Positions 45,801 to 53,800 of a stretch of DNA of 64,000 bases are shown here, one piece after another (the first letter of the stretch is position 1; each line of letters starts with the position of its first letter). The translations under genes and the position numbers were made by a program. Source of the DNA: Ignavibacteria bacterium. Lineage in GTDB: Bacteria > Bacteroidota > Ignavibacteria > Tepidaquicellales > Tepidaquicellaceae. The stretch spans positions 1 through 64,000 of the forward strand of contig JABAQZ010000011.1 in assembly GCA_019187405.1 (NCBI GenBank). Reading direction: 5' to 3'. Under the pieces are notes generated by a model. It had not been told where the DNA came from, did no database searches, and saw only the letters and a list, made by a program, of their open reading frames with translations.

Positions 45801-47726
45801 GTCTTGTGCAGCAGCATGTCCGATAAAGTTGACAAGTATTGCTCCTTTGTCAAATTCTTTTTTAATTGAGTCTTTATAATTATAAGTTATATATCCGGAA
45901 GAATCATTTCTGTAAATTTTCGAAACCGATCCTGATACAGGCGGAGGAGTTATGTAACGATTGATTAGATTATTGGATTTTGCCTGAAAATTAATCTGTT
46001 GATTTCTGTCAGGACCGCCCGTGATAAATAAAAATCTTTTCCACCATTTATCAGGTTGCTGTAAATCATAAGTTATGAGTTTATCAACTACATTTTGTGC
46101 TTCGGTTACCGTATATACCGGCAGTCTGCCTGCAGGGACCATCTGCGAATATGTATATGTCCCTATGTTAAAGTTAACTAAATATCCATCAGACGGCGGA
46201 TTTCCGTAAGTCGGAATAAAATTTTGATAATAAACCGATGAAGAATTGTTCTTCTTGGGATCAAGCGAAGCTCTGCCAAATAAACATACAAATTGAAGCT
46301 TCGGAAGTTTCCAATTTTCATAAATATGCTTGATGAAATACTTCACTGCAACGGGATCTTCCATTCCGTAATTAAATACATCATATATATCCTGAATTTC
46401 AGCAATGAATACATCGAAATCATTGAATGTTTCTCTGTGACTTTTAAGCTGATTTACCTGCGATTCAAACAACTTGTGATATACTATCAGATACTCGGCA
46501 ATATTGCTTGACGAAACAATATCTTTAACTTGTCTGCTTACAATCCTGAATGGCTTTTGAGTTATAACATTATTTATAACTTCAAATTCTCCGTTACCTT
46601 TGCCCGTAAAAGTAAGAATGCTTCCGGAAGATGAAATGCCTTCTACTTTGATGTTGTTTTTTACATCATACAAATTTAGCTGCTGTGCGGAATTATATCC
46701 CGGAATGCTCAGCTTCTTTGAAGCTGTATCTGATCCAGGCAGAGAGATTGAAATTCTGTTGTTTCTCATTGTGAAATCTCTGGGATACGCCATTTCAAAG
46801 AAATCAAAGTTTACAACGGGATAAAACTGGTTATAACCAAGAGGTCTGTATTGAAAAGTTATATAATTGTATGAATTATTATTTAGTAAACCTGATGAAA
46901 ATGTAATTGTAGTATCGAATCTTCTGAAATTATCTCTTCTTAATGTATCAATAAAAGTATCATTGATATAAACTTCGATTCTATGCTCGTTTAATATAAA
47001 ATTGTTGAAAGAGCGAGGATATACAAATAGTTTTAAAGAGCAAAGCTGTGTTGTCGATCCCAGGTCGTCAATATACAGACTATCTTTCAGAAAAGAGTTT
47101 TCGGATGTATTTGATTCCAGCGTCCGCCAGTACCATGATTCTCCGGCGACAATTTCATTGCTGAAATATCTGTAATCACCGTTGGGATTTGTAGTTTCGC
47201 CGAGATCATATATTCTGTCTTTTTCAAAATGAACCTTCTTTAAAAATGAAGTTTCCGGATAACTGACGGATGAAATGAATGAAGATTTTTGCATTCTTAA
47301 TCCGTTATCTCCTCCCCAATCTATCCAGTAAACTGAAGTATCCGAAAATAAATTATACTGTTCATTGGTATAATAAAGTATATTGTTTGAAAAGGCATCT
47401 CTGTGAGGCGTAGAACCTCCGCGGTTTCTTTTACCATAAAAATCAAAATAGTCATTGTCGTCAAACACACCGTCATCTTCTCCCTGGAAAAATATTGGCT
47501 GCTGCTGACCTTTGTATAGCAATTTTACGGTACGCGGATTTATCGAAGCTGTATTAATACCGGCATTTGTAAAATCTGTTTTGTTTATTCTGTAAATGCC
47601 GTCAGAGTTTACATACAGTTTTAAATAAATCTTGTTTGGTGTTATCCAGTTATAATTTGTTGTTTGTGAGAAAACCTGGAAGGTAACGCAATGAAAAATC
47701 AGAGCAAAAAATGTAATTCGTTTCAT
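42849..47726 (-). CDS. C25 (gingipain/PorU-type) peptidase with FlgD-like C-terminal domain; putative T9SS sortase-like protein
   Basis: This large exported protein of 1625 residues has a signal peptide (MKRITFFALIFHCVTFQVFS). A C25 peptidase domain lies at ~450-790. The predicted catalytic pair is H637 (VNFIGHAAAQDW) and C667 (LSFTCFTGRNAEP). Long Ig/CARDB-like regions follow, and the last ~95 residues (NYPNPMKTETSFMFNLSG ... GRLIKEI, WDGKDADGDYIANGTYLYKF) form a FlgD-like T9SS tail. PorU-type members remove cargo C-terminal domains and attach A-LPS. This one is longer than classical PorU and resembles the group annotated PorU2, whose exact role is less clear. It is placed five bases from the Wzm gene in a glycan export operon. 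Confidence 0.85.
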   Translation of the reverse strand: MKRITFFALIFHCVTFQVFSQTTNYNWITPNKIYLKLYVNSDGIYRINKTDFTNAGINTASINPRTVKLLYKGQQQPIFFQGEDDGVFDDNDYFDFYGKRNRGGSTPHRDAFSNNILYYTNEQYNLFSDTSVYWIDWGGDNGLRMQKSSFISSVSYPETSFLKKVHFEKDRIYDLGETTNPNGDYRYFSNEIVAGESWYWRTLESNTSENSFLKDSLYIDDLGSTTQLCSLKLFVYPRSFNNFILNEHRIEVYINDTFIDTLRRDNFRRFDTTITFSSGLLNNNSYNYITFQYRPLGYNQFYPVVNFDFFEMAYPRDFTMRNNRISISLPGSDTASKKLSIPGYNSAQQLNLYDVKNNIKVEGISSSGSILTFTGKGNGEFEVINNVITQKPFRIVSRQVKDIVSSSNIAEYLIVYHKLFESQVNQLKSHRETFNDFDVFIAEIQDIYDVFNYGMEDPVAVKYFIKHIYENWKLPKLQFVCLFGRASLDPKKNNSSSVYYQNFIPTYGNPPSDGYLVNFNIGTYTYSQMVPAGRLPVYTVTEAQNVVDKLITYDLQQPDKWWKRFLFITGGPDRNQQINFQAKSNNLINRYITPPPVSGSVSKIYRNDSSGYITYNYKDSIKKEFDKGAILVNFIGHAAAQDWEIGLEDPNTLNNQNRLPMVLSFTCFTGRNAEPYFRSFGENFILLPNKCAISFVGTTGWSFFGIGDQFNDSLLKHFAKDSSRYTGELLQFSSLGLARDSNSFSTRNTINCYNLLGDPATKLLIPDNPEFDINQNDYVLSNPFPAVGENIKLTIYPKNLGLYADTLRIRYNLTKGGQFYNRKDTLISAFRYLDTLEHYFSVDSIGNYRMSVVLDPYHSYTQKFTNNDSVTFDITLRNLSYVQIKPLNNALLKDLSFRFSGLNPNIETENNEVKVILQVDTNKYFNSPVLQTFINNNISGVKSDFNVNLPVSDLNSVYYLRTNALINSDSSGWSDIQKLIYNPSVSDNDTRSDSAYTIYTARPGQFQEAYLTNIQYTSDGFELEKFTGNLYIRSYGSNANEASFFTINSINYYSDDGANTGLNIAKVKKLTGKAEDIKNFRMNSAVSSDSVLSFLNTFDSSHYIMAYIASYVAGADSLRPDAMARLAEFGSRYVDSVDFDFFDTWSFFGFLGADTSEVCEVFHRWTPEFGQVPSDCEINPVFLKTSGEITQIFGPADSWKNFSWDQILNPQSFINYDVYGINIENTGILLYSNLTSNTGVNLDTLNTSVYPNIKLTAKLSIDTVSGLQSPIYKSFKMNYVPPAEIIPDNNSFIGTDSAVQEGDSVHFKINYYNVGYLDIPQYYYNWYIRRQGKFQILKSDTIKSLFQIDSMRIAEITFSTTGLRDPKIESDTIDLYFEIYQGEGKNELFTYNNTAISKFVVQGDTVTPVMDVTYDGIKINNGDFIQSKPNVKLEFFDDSRMVINDTSNIKIYTYDYQSFRFVYVPYYINGVKNPIIDINFPDDRFLQATVNFRPVLESGEHQFRFVATDISGNFADSITNLVIVDSDLRINDIANYPNPMKTETSFMFNLSGEINPSSCKVKIYTVAGRLIKEINYPAVIGYNQINWDGKDADGDYIANGTYLYKFIIQGDSQIETSIQKLVVLK

Positions 47727-47848
47727 TATACTAAAAATTATATATAAAAAATCTATATACTAATTATGAATAATTTGCTCCTTATTTTCTTTGTTTGAAA
47801 AGTTTAAAATTTGGATACAATATAATATTTTTATCCAATAATGTCAGT

Positions 47849-48604
47849 TTATTTCTTAAAATTTAATTTTTCTCTGATAACTCTGTAAAGAAATAAATTG
47901 TTTCCAATTATGTATTTATTGAAATTTTTTGAGGGGTTTGACATAAATCTGAAGAACCACTCGAATCCAGCTTTTCTTGCAAGCAACGGACCTCTGATTT
48001 TTTTACCTGCAAAAACTTTTATTCCTTCTCCGACTGCCAAAACCACGGATGATTTTAATTTCTTGCTGTTCTCATTAATCCAGATCTCTTGCTTTGGAGC
48101 GCTTAATCCGATAATTAGTATATCTGCATTTGATTTATTAATTTTGTCGAGTACTTCTTCCGAATTGAAATTATATCCTTCGTTAAATCCTTTTATCATC
48201 AGTTTGGGATGTTTAATGCTGATTTGTGAGAGTGTTAGCTCGTCATGTCCGAAAAAAAAATAACTCCAACTCTTTTTTACAGATTCATTAATAAGATGTT
48301 CGTAAAAATCCGAACCGGTTATTCTTTGCTTCAAACCTCTCGATCCAAACATAATCTTTGAAGCAAGGAAAATTCCGATCCCGTCCGGATGTATTAGATC
48401 AAAACTCGAATAAAGTTTTTTCATTTTTTCATTACCGTATATTTGATTAAGTGTGTGGGCATTTGCATAAGCAATATGCATCTTCCGCATGTTATTTATG
48501 GAATTATCAAATATCTGTAAGAAATCTGAATAATTTATATTTGCAACCTCAATTCCGAAAATTTTTATCTTCTCAAGTGAAGGCTGTCCGGTAATTGAAT
48601 TCAT
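47849..48604 (-). CDS. WecG/TagA/CpsF-family glycosyltransferase (first copy)
   Basis: This GT26-type enzyme of 251 residues has the family phrases IAYANAHTLNQIYGNEKM, LIHPDGIGIFLASK, FFGHDELT and GLSAPKQEIWI. Members transfer N-acetylmannosaminuronate, ManNAc or related sugars onto undecaprenyl-PP-GlcNAc. It shares a four-base overlap with the upstream glycosyltransferase gene. A second member lies at 61338 in the same operon, and the two are clearly different proteins. The 122-bp AT-rich gap after it is the largest in the operon and may hold an internal promoter for the peptidase gene. Confidence 0.9.
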   Translation of the reverse strand: MNSITGQPSLEKIKIFGIEVANINYSDFLQIFDNSINNMRKMHIAYANAHTLNQIYGNEKMKKLYSSFDLIHPDGIGIFLASKIMFGSRGLKQRITGSDFYEHLINESVKKSWSYFFFGHDELTLSQISIKHPKLMIKGFNEGYNFNSEEVLDKINKSNADILIIGLSAPKQEIWINENSKKLKSSVVLAVGEGIKVFAGKKIRGPLLARKAGFEWFFRFMSNPSKNFNKYIIGNNLFLYRVIREKLNFKK

Positions 48605-49668
48605 TTCTTAATTAAATTTTCGTATAAAGTTATTATCCTGGGTATAATTTTTTTTTCTGTATAATTTTTTAATACCTCATTATGAAGATTACCGGCACAT
48701 TTTAATCTCAATTCATCGTTAATCATGAAATTCAAAATTGCATTCGACAAATCTTCCGCATTTCCTTTTCTGAATAACAATCCGTTTTTATTATGTTGAA
48801 TCAGCTCTGATATACCATCTGTATCAGCTCCGATAAACGGCTTTCCGTATAATCCCGACTGAAGCATAAATCCCGGAAAAGGATCTCTCCGCGATGGCAA
48901 AACACAGATATCCGATTTAATGAAATACGGACTTAGATCCCTGCATGATTTTACAAATTCTACATCAAGTTTATTTTCCACTGTATAGTTTTTCAACGCA
49001 GTTTCCAGATTGCCTTCTCCGACGAGGGTTAACCGGAATTTGTCTCTGCCTGAGATTTTAAGAGCCCTAAGCAGAGTCAACTGATCTTTTTCTTTGTGAA
49101 GTCTGCCGACACACAGCAAATTGATTTTAACAGCACGGTTAAACTTTTTTTTATTAGAATGCGATGTAAGCCCTTTTACTTCCTCGCTGTCCGTGAAATT
49201 AGGTATCAACTCAATTTTCTTCTCATCAATACTATATTTTTCTGTAAGCATTTTTTTTACGGCTTTACTGACGGCAATAATTTTATCTGATTTAAATTCT
49301 ACATAATATTTTCCTTCAACAAGACTTAACGCTGTTGCTGCAGTTTTAATTTTACCTTTGAAAAAAGCCGAAGCAGAATTAGCTAATAATTCGTAATACC
49401 TGTGATGAGTATGAATGATATCGATTTTATTTTCTTCTGCAATATTCCGTAAATTCTTTAATGATTTTATGAATCCGGTTTTTCGGCAGAGAGATTTATC
49501 TTTGTAAACTTTAATCCGGTTTTCTACCGCTCTTTCAATTGAATCTCCGCCGTTTGTAAGAAGGAATAAATTTAATCCCGCTTTACCGGAATACTTGATA
49601 AGCAAACTTACGTAATAAGACCTTCCGTCTCCATAATTAAAATCAGGCGTCATGTGAAGTATGTTCAA
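48601..49668 (-). CDS. Glycosyltransferase family 4
   Basis: This GT-B transferase of about 355 residues has a glycine-rich N-terminal lobe (MTPDFNYGDGRSYYVSLL), HTHHRYYE, and the C-terminal nucleotide-sugar motif SRRDPFPGFMLQSGLYGKPF. I place the start at the TTG at 49668, seven bases after the stop of the upstream gene, because this gives a family-like NILHMTPDF opening. An ATG at 49725 would overlap the upstream gene by 50 bases and add residues unlike the family. The sugar is unknown. It shares a four-base overlap with the TagA-like gene. Confidence 0.85.
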   Translation of the reverse strand: MNILHMTPDFNYGDGRSYYVSLLIKYSGKAGLNLFLLTNGGDSIERAVENRIKVYKDKSLCRKTGFIKSLKNLRNIAEENKIDIIHTHHRYYELLANSASAFFKGKIKTAATALSLVEGKYYVEFKSDKIIAVSKAVKKMLTEKYSIDEKKIELIPNFTDSEEVKGLTSHSNKKKFNRAVKINLLCVGRLHKEKDQLTLLRALKISGRDKFRLTLVGEGNLETALKNYTVENKLDVEFVKSCRDLSPYFIKSDICVLPSRRDPFPGFMLQSGLYGKPFIGADTDGISELIQHNKNGLLFRKGNAEDLSNAILNFMINDELRLKCAGNLHNEVLKNYTEKKIIPRIITLYENLIKK

Positions 49669-49675
49669 AATATTA

Positions 49676-51217
49676 TTACTTGAGTTTAAATAAATACCAG
49701 TATCCTTTGTCCGAATTAACAGCATGCGAATAGAAATAATCTGATTTTAAAATCAGATCTTCGATTGGAAATCTGAAATGATAACCGCCGAAATTAATAT
49801 TCTGATAACAGAAATCGTTAAGATATCCCGATTCTTCTTTCATTAAATGATTTCCTTTTTCGGTTGAATAAGTAGCATAATATTTAATGTCTTTCATTCT
49901 CAGGTATTCTTCTAATCTGCCCTTAGATTTATAATCCCAATACTCAAAATTGTTAATTAGTCCGTCTCCGTTTATTAGATTTCTTTCAGAAAAATATCCT
50001 GTAATTCCGCTTAAATCAATCATAAATATTCTGTCATTTACATTCGTAGATTTTTTAATATCCAGTGCAAAGTAATACATGCTGTCCCATTTGTAATTTT
50101 CTATTCTCGTTCTAACAAAATAAAAAACAAAAACCGATGTAAAAATTATTAATGCATAAGGGAAGAGCCGCGGTAACTGGAAGAGCAATCTCACTGAAAG
50201 CAGCGCGCATACAAATGCAGGATAAGCAACATACCATTCTTTTAATGCATGAAAATTTACTGCCAGATTGGAAAGCAAGAATGTCAGTGATGAAATGCAT
50301 AATCCCCAAAGAAAAAAATCGGATTTTAAAAATTTCTTTTTGAATTTATTTAAGGTTATAAGAAACAGAAAAAGCAAAACAGTCGAAAAAGCAAAGAATG
50401 TTTTTACAAACTGATTTGTAAATGTACCCGGCGCAAAAAGATCTCGTATGTTTGAAATCAAAATAATTTCAGGATATGAATTTTTGATTGCAGCCGATAT
50501 AGTCGATATATGTCCAAAGAAAATGTAATTAGAAAAAAAATACAGACTTGAGGCAATTATTAACATAATTACTCCATATAAAACAAATTTACTCCGGCTT
50601 TCATTTTGACAAGTCAGATAATCTGCTGCAATTATTACCGGAATGGCGTTAAAAAGAAAATCAATTCTCGTTAAAAACAGCAGGACAAGGAGAATTGTTT
50701 TTACAAAAACATAATTCATATCTGAAGTTAACTCTTTGCTTTTAACAAACAGATATATTGTAATCAGCAGGCAAAGCAGATGTGTTTCCATTCCGAAGTC
50801 ACGGATTGCAACAAATGTAAGAAACAGCGGCACGGCAAGAATAAATGATTTTTTGTAATTGAGAGGATTTACAATTCTGAAATATTTGTACAAAAAATAT
50901 ACCGTTAATAAATTAATTGATGATATCAGGAGTACCGTAAATCTGTAATAAAGCTCCGGACTGAATTTTGTAAAAATATTAAGAATGAAAAAATAGAATG
51001 ATAAAATCAAAAACCAAAGCGGATGATATCCGTTTGTAAGATTTATCGTGTCAAAAGAAGAACCGAATCCCGCCGAAAAGTTGTAAGCGGTTTTGATATA
51101 AAAAAATGAATCGTCATTAGCAAAGTTTAGCAGAAATTCTACAGACGGCAGGAAAGAAGATCCAAAAATTATAAGAATTCCAATTGTTAATATAAAATAT
51201 CTATTGCTGCGTTTCAT
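49676..51217 (-). CDS. GT-C-like polytopic membrane glycosyltransferase
   Basis: This inner-membrane protein of 513 residues has about ten to twelve transmembrane segments. The first external loop contains DDSFFYIKTAYNFSAGFG and NLTNGYHPLW. The acidic pair DD fits a GT-C catalytic loop. The C-terminal soluble part (~390-513) has a NGDGLINNFEYWDY phrase. It shares the same loop pattern and C-terminal NxDGLxNxFxY phrase with the 53801 protein, so the two are paralogues. It probably uses a polyprenyl-phosphate sugar in the periplasm. Its start overlaps the end of the next upstream gene by 17 bases. Confidence 0.78.
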   Translation of the reverse strand: MKRSNRYFILTIGILIIFGSSFLPSVEFLLNFANDDSFFYIKTAYNFSAGFGSSFDTINLTNGYHPLWFLILSFYFFILNIFTKFSPELYYRFTVLLISSINLLTVYFLYKYFRIVNPLNYKKSFILAVPLFLTFVAIRDFGMETHLLCLLITIYLFVKSKELTSDMNYVFVKTILLVLLFLTRIDFLFNAIPVIIAADYLTCQNESRSKFVLYGVIMLIIASSLYFFSNYIFFGHISTISAAIKNSYPEIILISNIRDLFAPGTFTNQFVKTFFAFSTVLLFLFLITLNKFKKKFLKSDFFLWGLCISSLTFLLSNLAVNFHALKEWYVAYPAFVCALLSVRLLFQLPRLFPYALIIFTSVFVFYFVRTRIENYKWDSMYYFALDIKKSTNVNDRIFMIDLSGITGYFSERNLINGDGLINNFEYWDYKSKGRLEEYLRMKDIKYYATYSTEKGNHLMKEESGYLNDFCYQNINFGGYHFRFPIEDLILKSDYFYSHAVNSDKGYWYLFKLK

Positions 51218-52853
51218 TGCTTTCGTATAATTTTATTTTATCCCCGTCGTAAATGAAAACCTTTGCTTTATCTTTAAGAATTTTTATGTGAGCAGTTTTT
51301 GGTTTGCCAAATAAATTAAAATCCGAAAATATCAATTCAGTGTTTTCGTCTTTGAATGTATTTGCAACAATATCGAGTTTCATTAGATATTGGGAATTTC
51401 CTTTTGTTTCAATTATAAATTCATCTTCTGTCTTGTCTCTGACGATAAGTCCGGCATTAAGAGAGCTTTTATCCAGCGCACCCGAATGAATAAAATCAAC
51501 CAGACTCCTGTCATTTACGATAAAATTTTTATTTTTATAAAAATTATATGCACCGGTAATGTAATCATCCATGTAAACAGTTTTATATCTTGACGGCAGT
51601 CCTATTATGTAATTTGGTTCTTGACTGTTTAATCCGGCAGCTATCAGCCGGTTTACACTTTCTCTCAATACTTTGTATCCGAAATTCCAATCCTTAATAT
51701 TTACAATGTTTAATCCGAGAAATAACATGCAAATAATCACAGCCGCCAATACAGAAATTCTTATATTGTATTCTGACAATAGAATAAAAGCCGAAATTAT
51801 GATAAAGATAAACGGAATCATTATTAACTGCGGTCTGAAATAACCCGCTGTCATATTAGGAATTATTATGATTAGAAAAATTGACGCCAATGAAATCAAA
51901 CTGCTTCTTTTTTTAATTTTCAGCAGTTTGAAAAATAAATAAATAAAAAACATTCCTGAAACAAGGACAAGTAAAATAACAACGGCGTCTTTTTCCGAAA
52001 AACCATTCAACAGCGAAAGATAATCAAGAGGTATTATCAGAGAAATTAAAGCTTTAATTATTATCAGCAAATAATTTACCGGATCTGGATTCATGTATAT
52101 GTTAAACACTCCCGATGCTTTTCCTCTTAATAAAAACAGTCTGTATGTAAAATAGAAAATCAGCATCAATATCTGCGTAATCAAAATCATTTTTAATCCG
52201 GAATCTTTTTTGCAAACAAGTTTTAAGATTATCAGACACAGTAAAGGAAGAACGACTGAAGTTTCTTTTGTAAATAAAGCAAGTAAGAAAAACAACAGGG
52301 GTAAAATAAGATACATAAATTGTCTCTTAATGGAATACTCAAGTGACAATCTCAATGCTGAAATTACAAATATGCCGCAAAGAATATCTACCTTTCCGGT
52401 AGTCCAAAATATACTCAGATTGTTATTTGGAAATACAATAATAAATACAAAAGTCATTAAAGCGGAAAAATAATTACCGCTGACTCTAAATACAAACCCG
52501 GCCGAAAGAGCTGCAAGTATAAAAAACAAGATCAGGTTTTCAGCGCGAAAAAAAACAAAATTATCATATACAGGATTAAACAATCCGTTTAGATAGATGC
52601 TTAGTTCCATTGAAAGAAACCACAGCGGTCTGAAATGATAAATGCTGTAGTCTTGGATACCGGAAGAAAATTTTTCGGTAGTACTGGAATTTACAGAAGA
52701 AATAAAATTGAGATAATCGTCTGACATTAAGCCGATTTCAAAATATCCCGAGATGTATAGGAATATCGCATAAAGAATAAAAGTTAAAATGCAGCTAAGA
52801 TAAAAATTTCTTTTAAAAAAATTGAGAAAAGATTTATTGTTGTTATCCTGCAA
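51201..52853 (-). CDS. Polytopic membrane protein, probable GT-C glycosyltransferase
   Basis: This 550-residue inner-membrane protein has many hydrophobic segments. The first loop contains LMSDDYLNFISS and later YHFRPLW, the acidic pair and aromatic/basic pattern of GT-C enzymes, but I recognise no named family. The C-terminal ~150 residues are soluble and end in a beta-rich domain. It overlaps the upstream GT2 gene by 11 bases and the downstream GT-C gene by 17, an unusually tight packing that indicates co-translation. The substrate is unknown. Confidence 0.7.
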   Translation of the reverse strand: MQDNNNKSFLNFFKRNFYLSCILTFILYAIFLYISGYFEIGLMSDDYLNFISSVNSSTTEKFSSGIQDYSIYHFRPLWFLSMELSIYLNGLFNPVYDNFVFFRAENLILFFILAALSAGFVFRVSGNYFSALMTFVFIIVFPNNNLSIFWTTGKVDILCGIFVISALRLSLEYSIKRQFMYLILPLLFFLLALFTKETSVVLPLLCLIILKLVCKKDSGLKMILITQILMLIFYFTYRLFLLRGKASGVFNIYMNPDPVNYLLIIIKALISLIIPLDYLSLLNGFSEKDAVVILLVLVSGMFFIYLFFKLLKIKKRSSLISLASIFLIIIIPNMTAGYFRPQLIMIPFIFIIISAFILLSEYNIRISVLAAVIICMLFLGLNIVNIKDWNFGYKVLRESVNRLIAAGLNSQEPNYIIGLPSRYKTVYMDDYITGAYNFYKNKNFIVNDRSLVDFIHSGALDKSSLNAGLIVRDKTEDEFIIETKGNSQYLMKLDIVANTFKDENTELIFSDFNLFGKPKTAHIKILKDKAKVFIYDGDKIKLYESNETQQ

Positions 52854-53796
52854 GAGATTTTAATTCTGTTTTATATTTTTTCTTGTTAATGATCTTTGAC
52901 TTAATTCTGTGCCTGATACGCGAATATGCAATGTTCATAAATGCTTTTTCCGGAAGATATGTATTTAAGAATGCAATAAGCTTTTTGTAAGAAAAATTTT
53001 CTCCCGGGTATTTCCTCGCCTTTTTTTTATTGCCGTAAAAATATTCTATCCAGAAAAGTAAATTATTCCAGTATTCTTTGTCTTTAGGATCACTGCACTG
53101 ATCATAATTTCTTAAAGCATTATTTAACAATAAATCATGAATCATAATTTTATCCTGTGTTGCCGTTAAAGAATTTTTCCGAAGTCGCGTATAAACCAGA
53201 TATTCAGGCAATACATAAAAAGTAAGCTTTCTCTTTAGTCTGAACCAAAGTTCAAAATCCTCATAGCACTTAAAAGATTCATTGTATCCACCGTGGGATA
53301 ATATTTTATTTTTTCTGAAGATGACAGCAGAATGATTTATAGGATTATGCAGGTTTAGAAATTTTTTAATTTCATTATCATATTCGGGAGGATCGATAAA
53401 GAAAAGTATGTTATTAACTCTGTTGAAATAAACCGAACGGCTCGAGATTACATCAAGCTCAGGATTTTTTTCAAAAGCATCTAACTGCAAGCGAAGTCTA
53501 TTTTGTGTGTTTAAATCATCAGCATCTATCCTGGCTATAAATTCTCCATTGGCGACAGACACTCCATAATTCAAAGCTCCGGCTAATCCCTTATGGGGAA
53601 TTTTTTTAAAAACAATTCTTGAATCTTTAAATGAATTAAGTATCTCTTCGGGATTATCTTCAGAGCCGTCATCTATTATCAGAAATTCAAATTCCTTATA
53701 GCCCTGATTCAATATACTTTTGACCGAAGCTTTTAAAAATCCGGAATCATTATAAACCGGCATCAGTACAGTAATCTTCGGATTAGATTTGCTCAA
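52843..53796 (-). CDS. Family 2 glycosyltransferase
   Basis: This GT-A enzyme of 317 residues has the core motifs KITVLMPVYNDSGFLKASVK, FEFLIIDDGSED, ARIDADD (DxD, metal site) and NHSAVIFRK, then a short basic C-terminus rich in Lys and Arg that may bind the membrane. It adds a sugar to a growing lipid-linked glycan on the cytosolic face. It lies four bases after the 53801 gene and overlaps the 51201 gene by 11 bases. Confidence 0.92.
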   Translation of the reverse strand: MSKSNPKITVLMPVYNDSGFLKASVKSILNQGYKEFEFLIIDDGSEDNPEEILNSFKDSRIVFKKIPHKGLAGALNYGVSVANGEFIARIDADDLNTQNRLRLQLDAFEKNPELDVISSRSVYFNRVNNILFFIDPPEYDNEIKKFLNLHNPINHSAVIFRKNKILSHGGYNESFKCYEDFELWFRLKRKLTFYVLPEYLVYTRLRKNSLTATQDKIMIHDLLLNNALRNYDQCSDPKDKEYWNNLLFWIEYFYGNKKKARKYPGENFSYKKLIAFLNTYLPEKAFMNIAYSRIRHRIKSKIINKKKYKTELKSLAG

Positions 53797-53800
53797 CTCG

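Noticed and set aside
49669-49725. Upstream ATG start for the GT4 gene
   Set aside because: It would overlap the upstream gene by 50 bases and adds residues unlike the family; the TTG at 49668 gives a family-like N-terminus.
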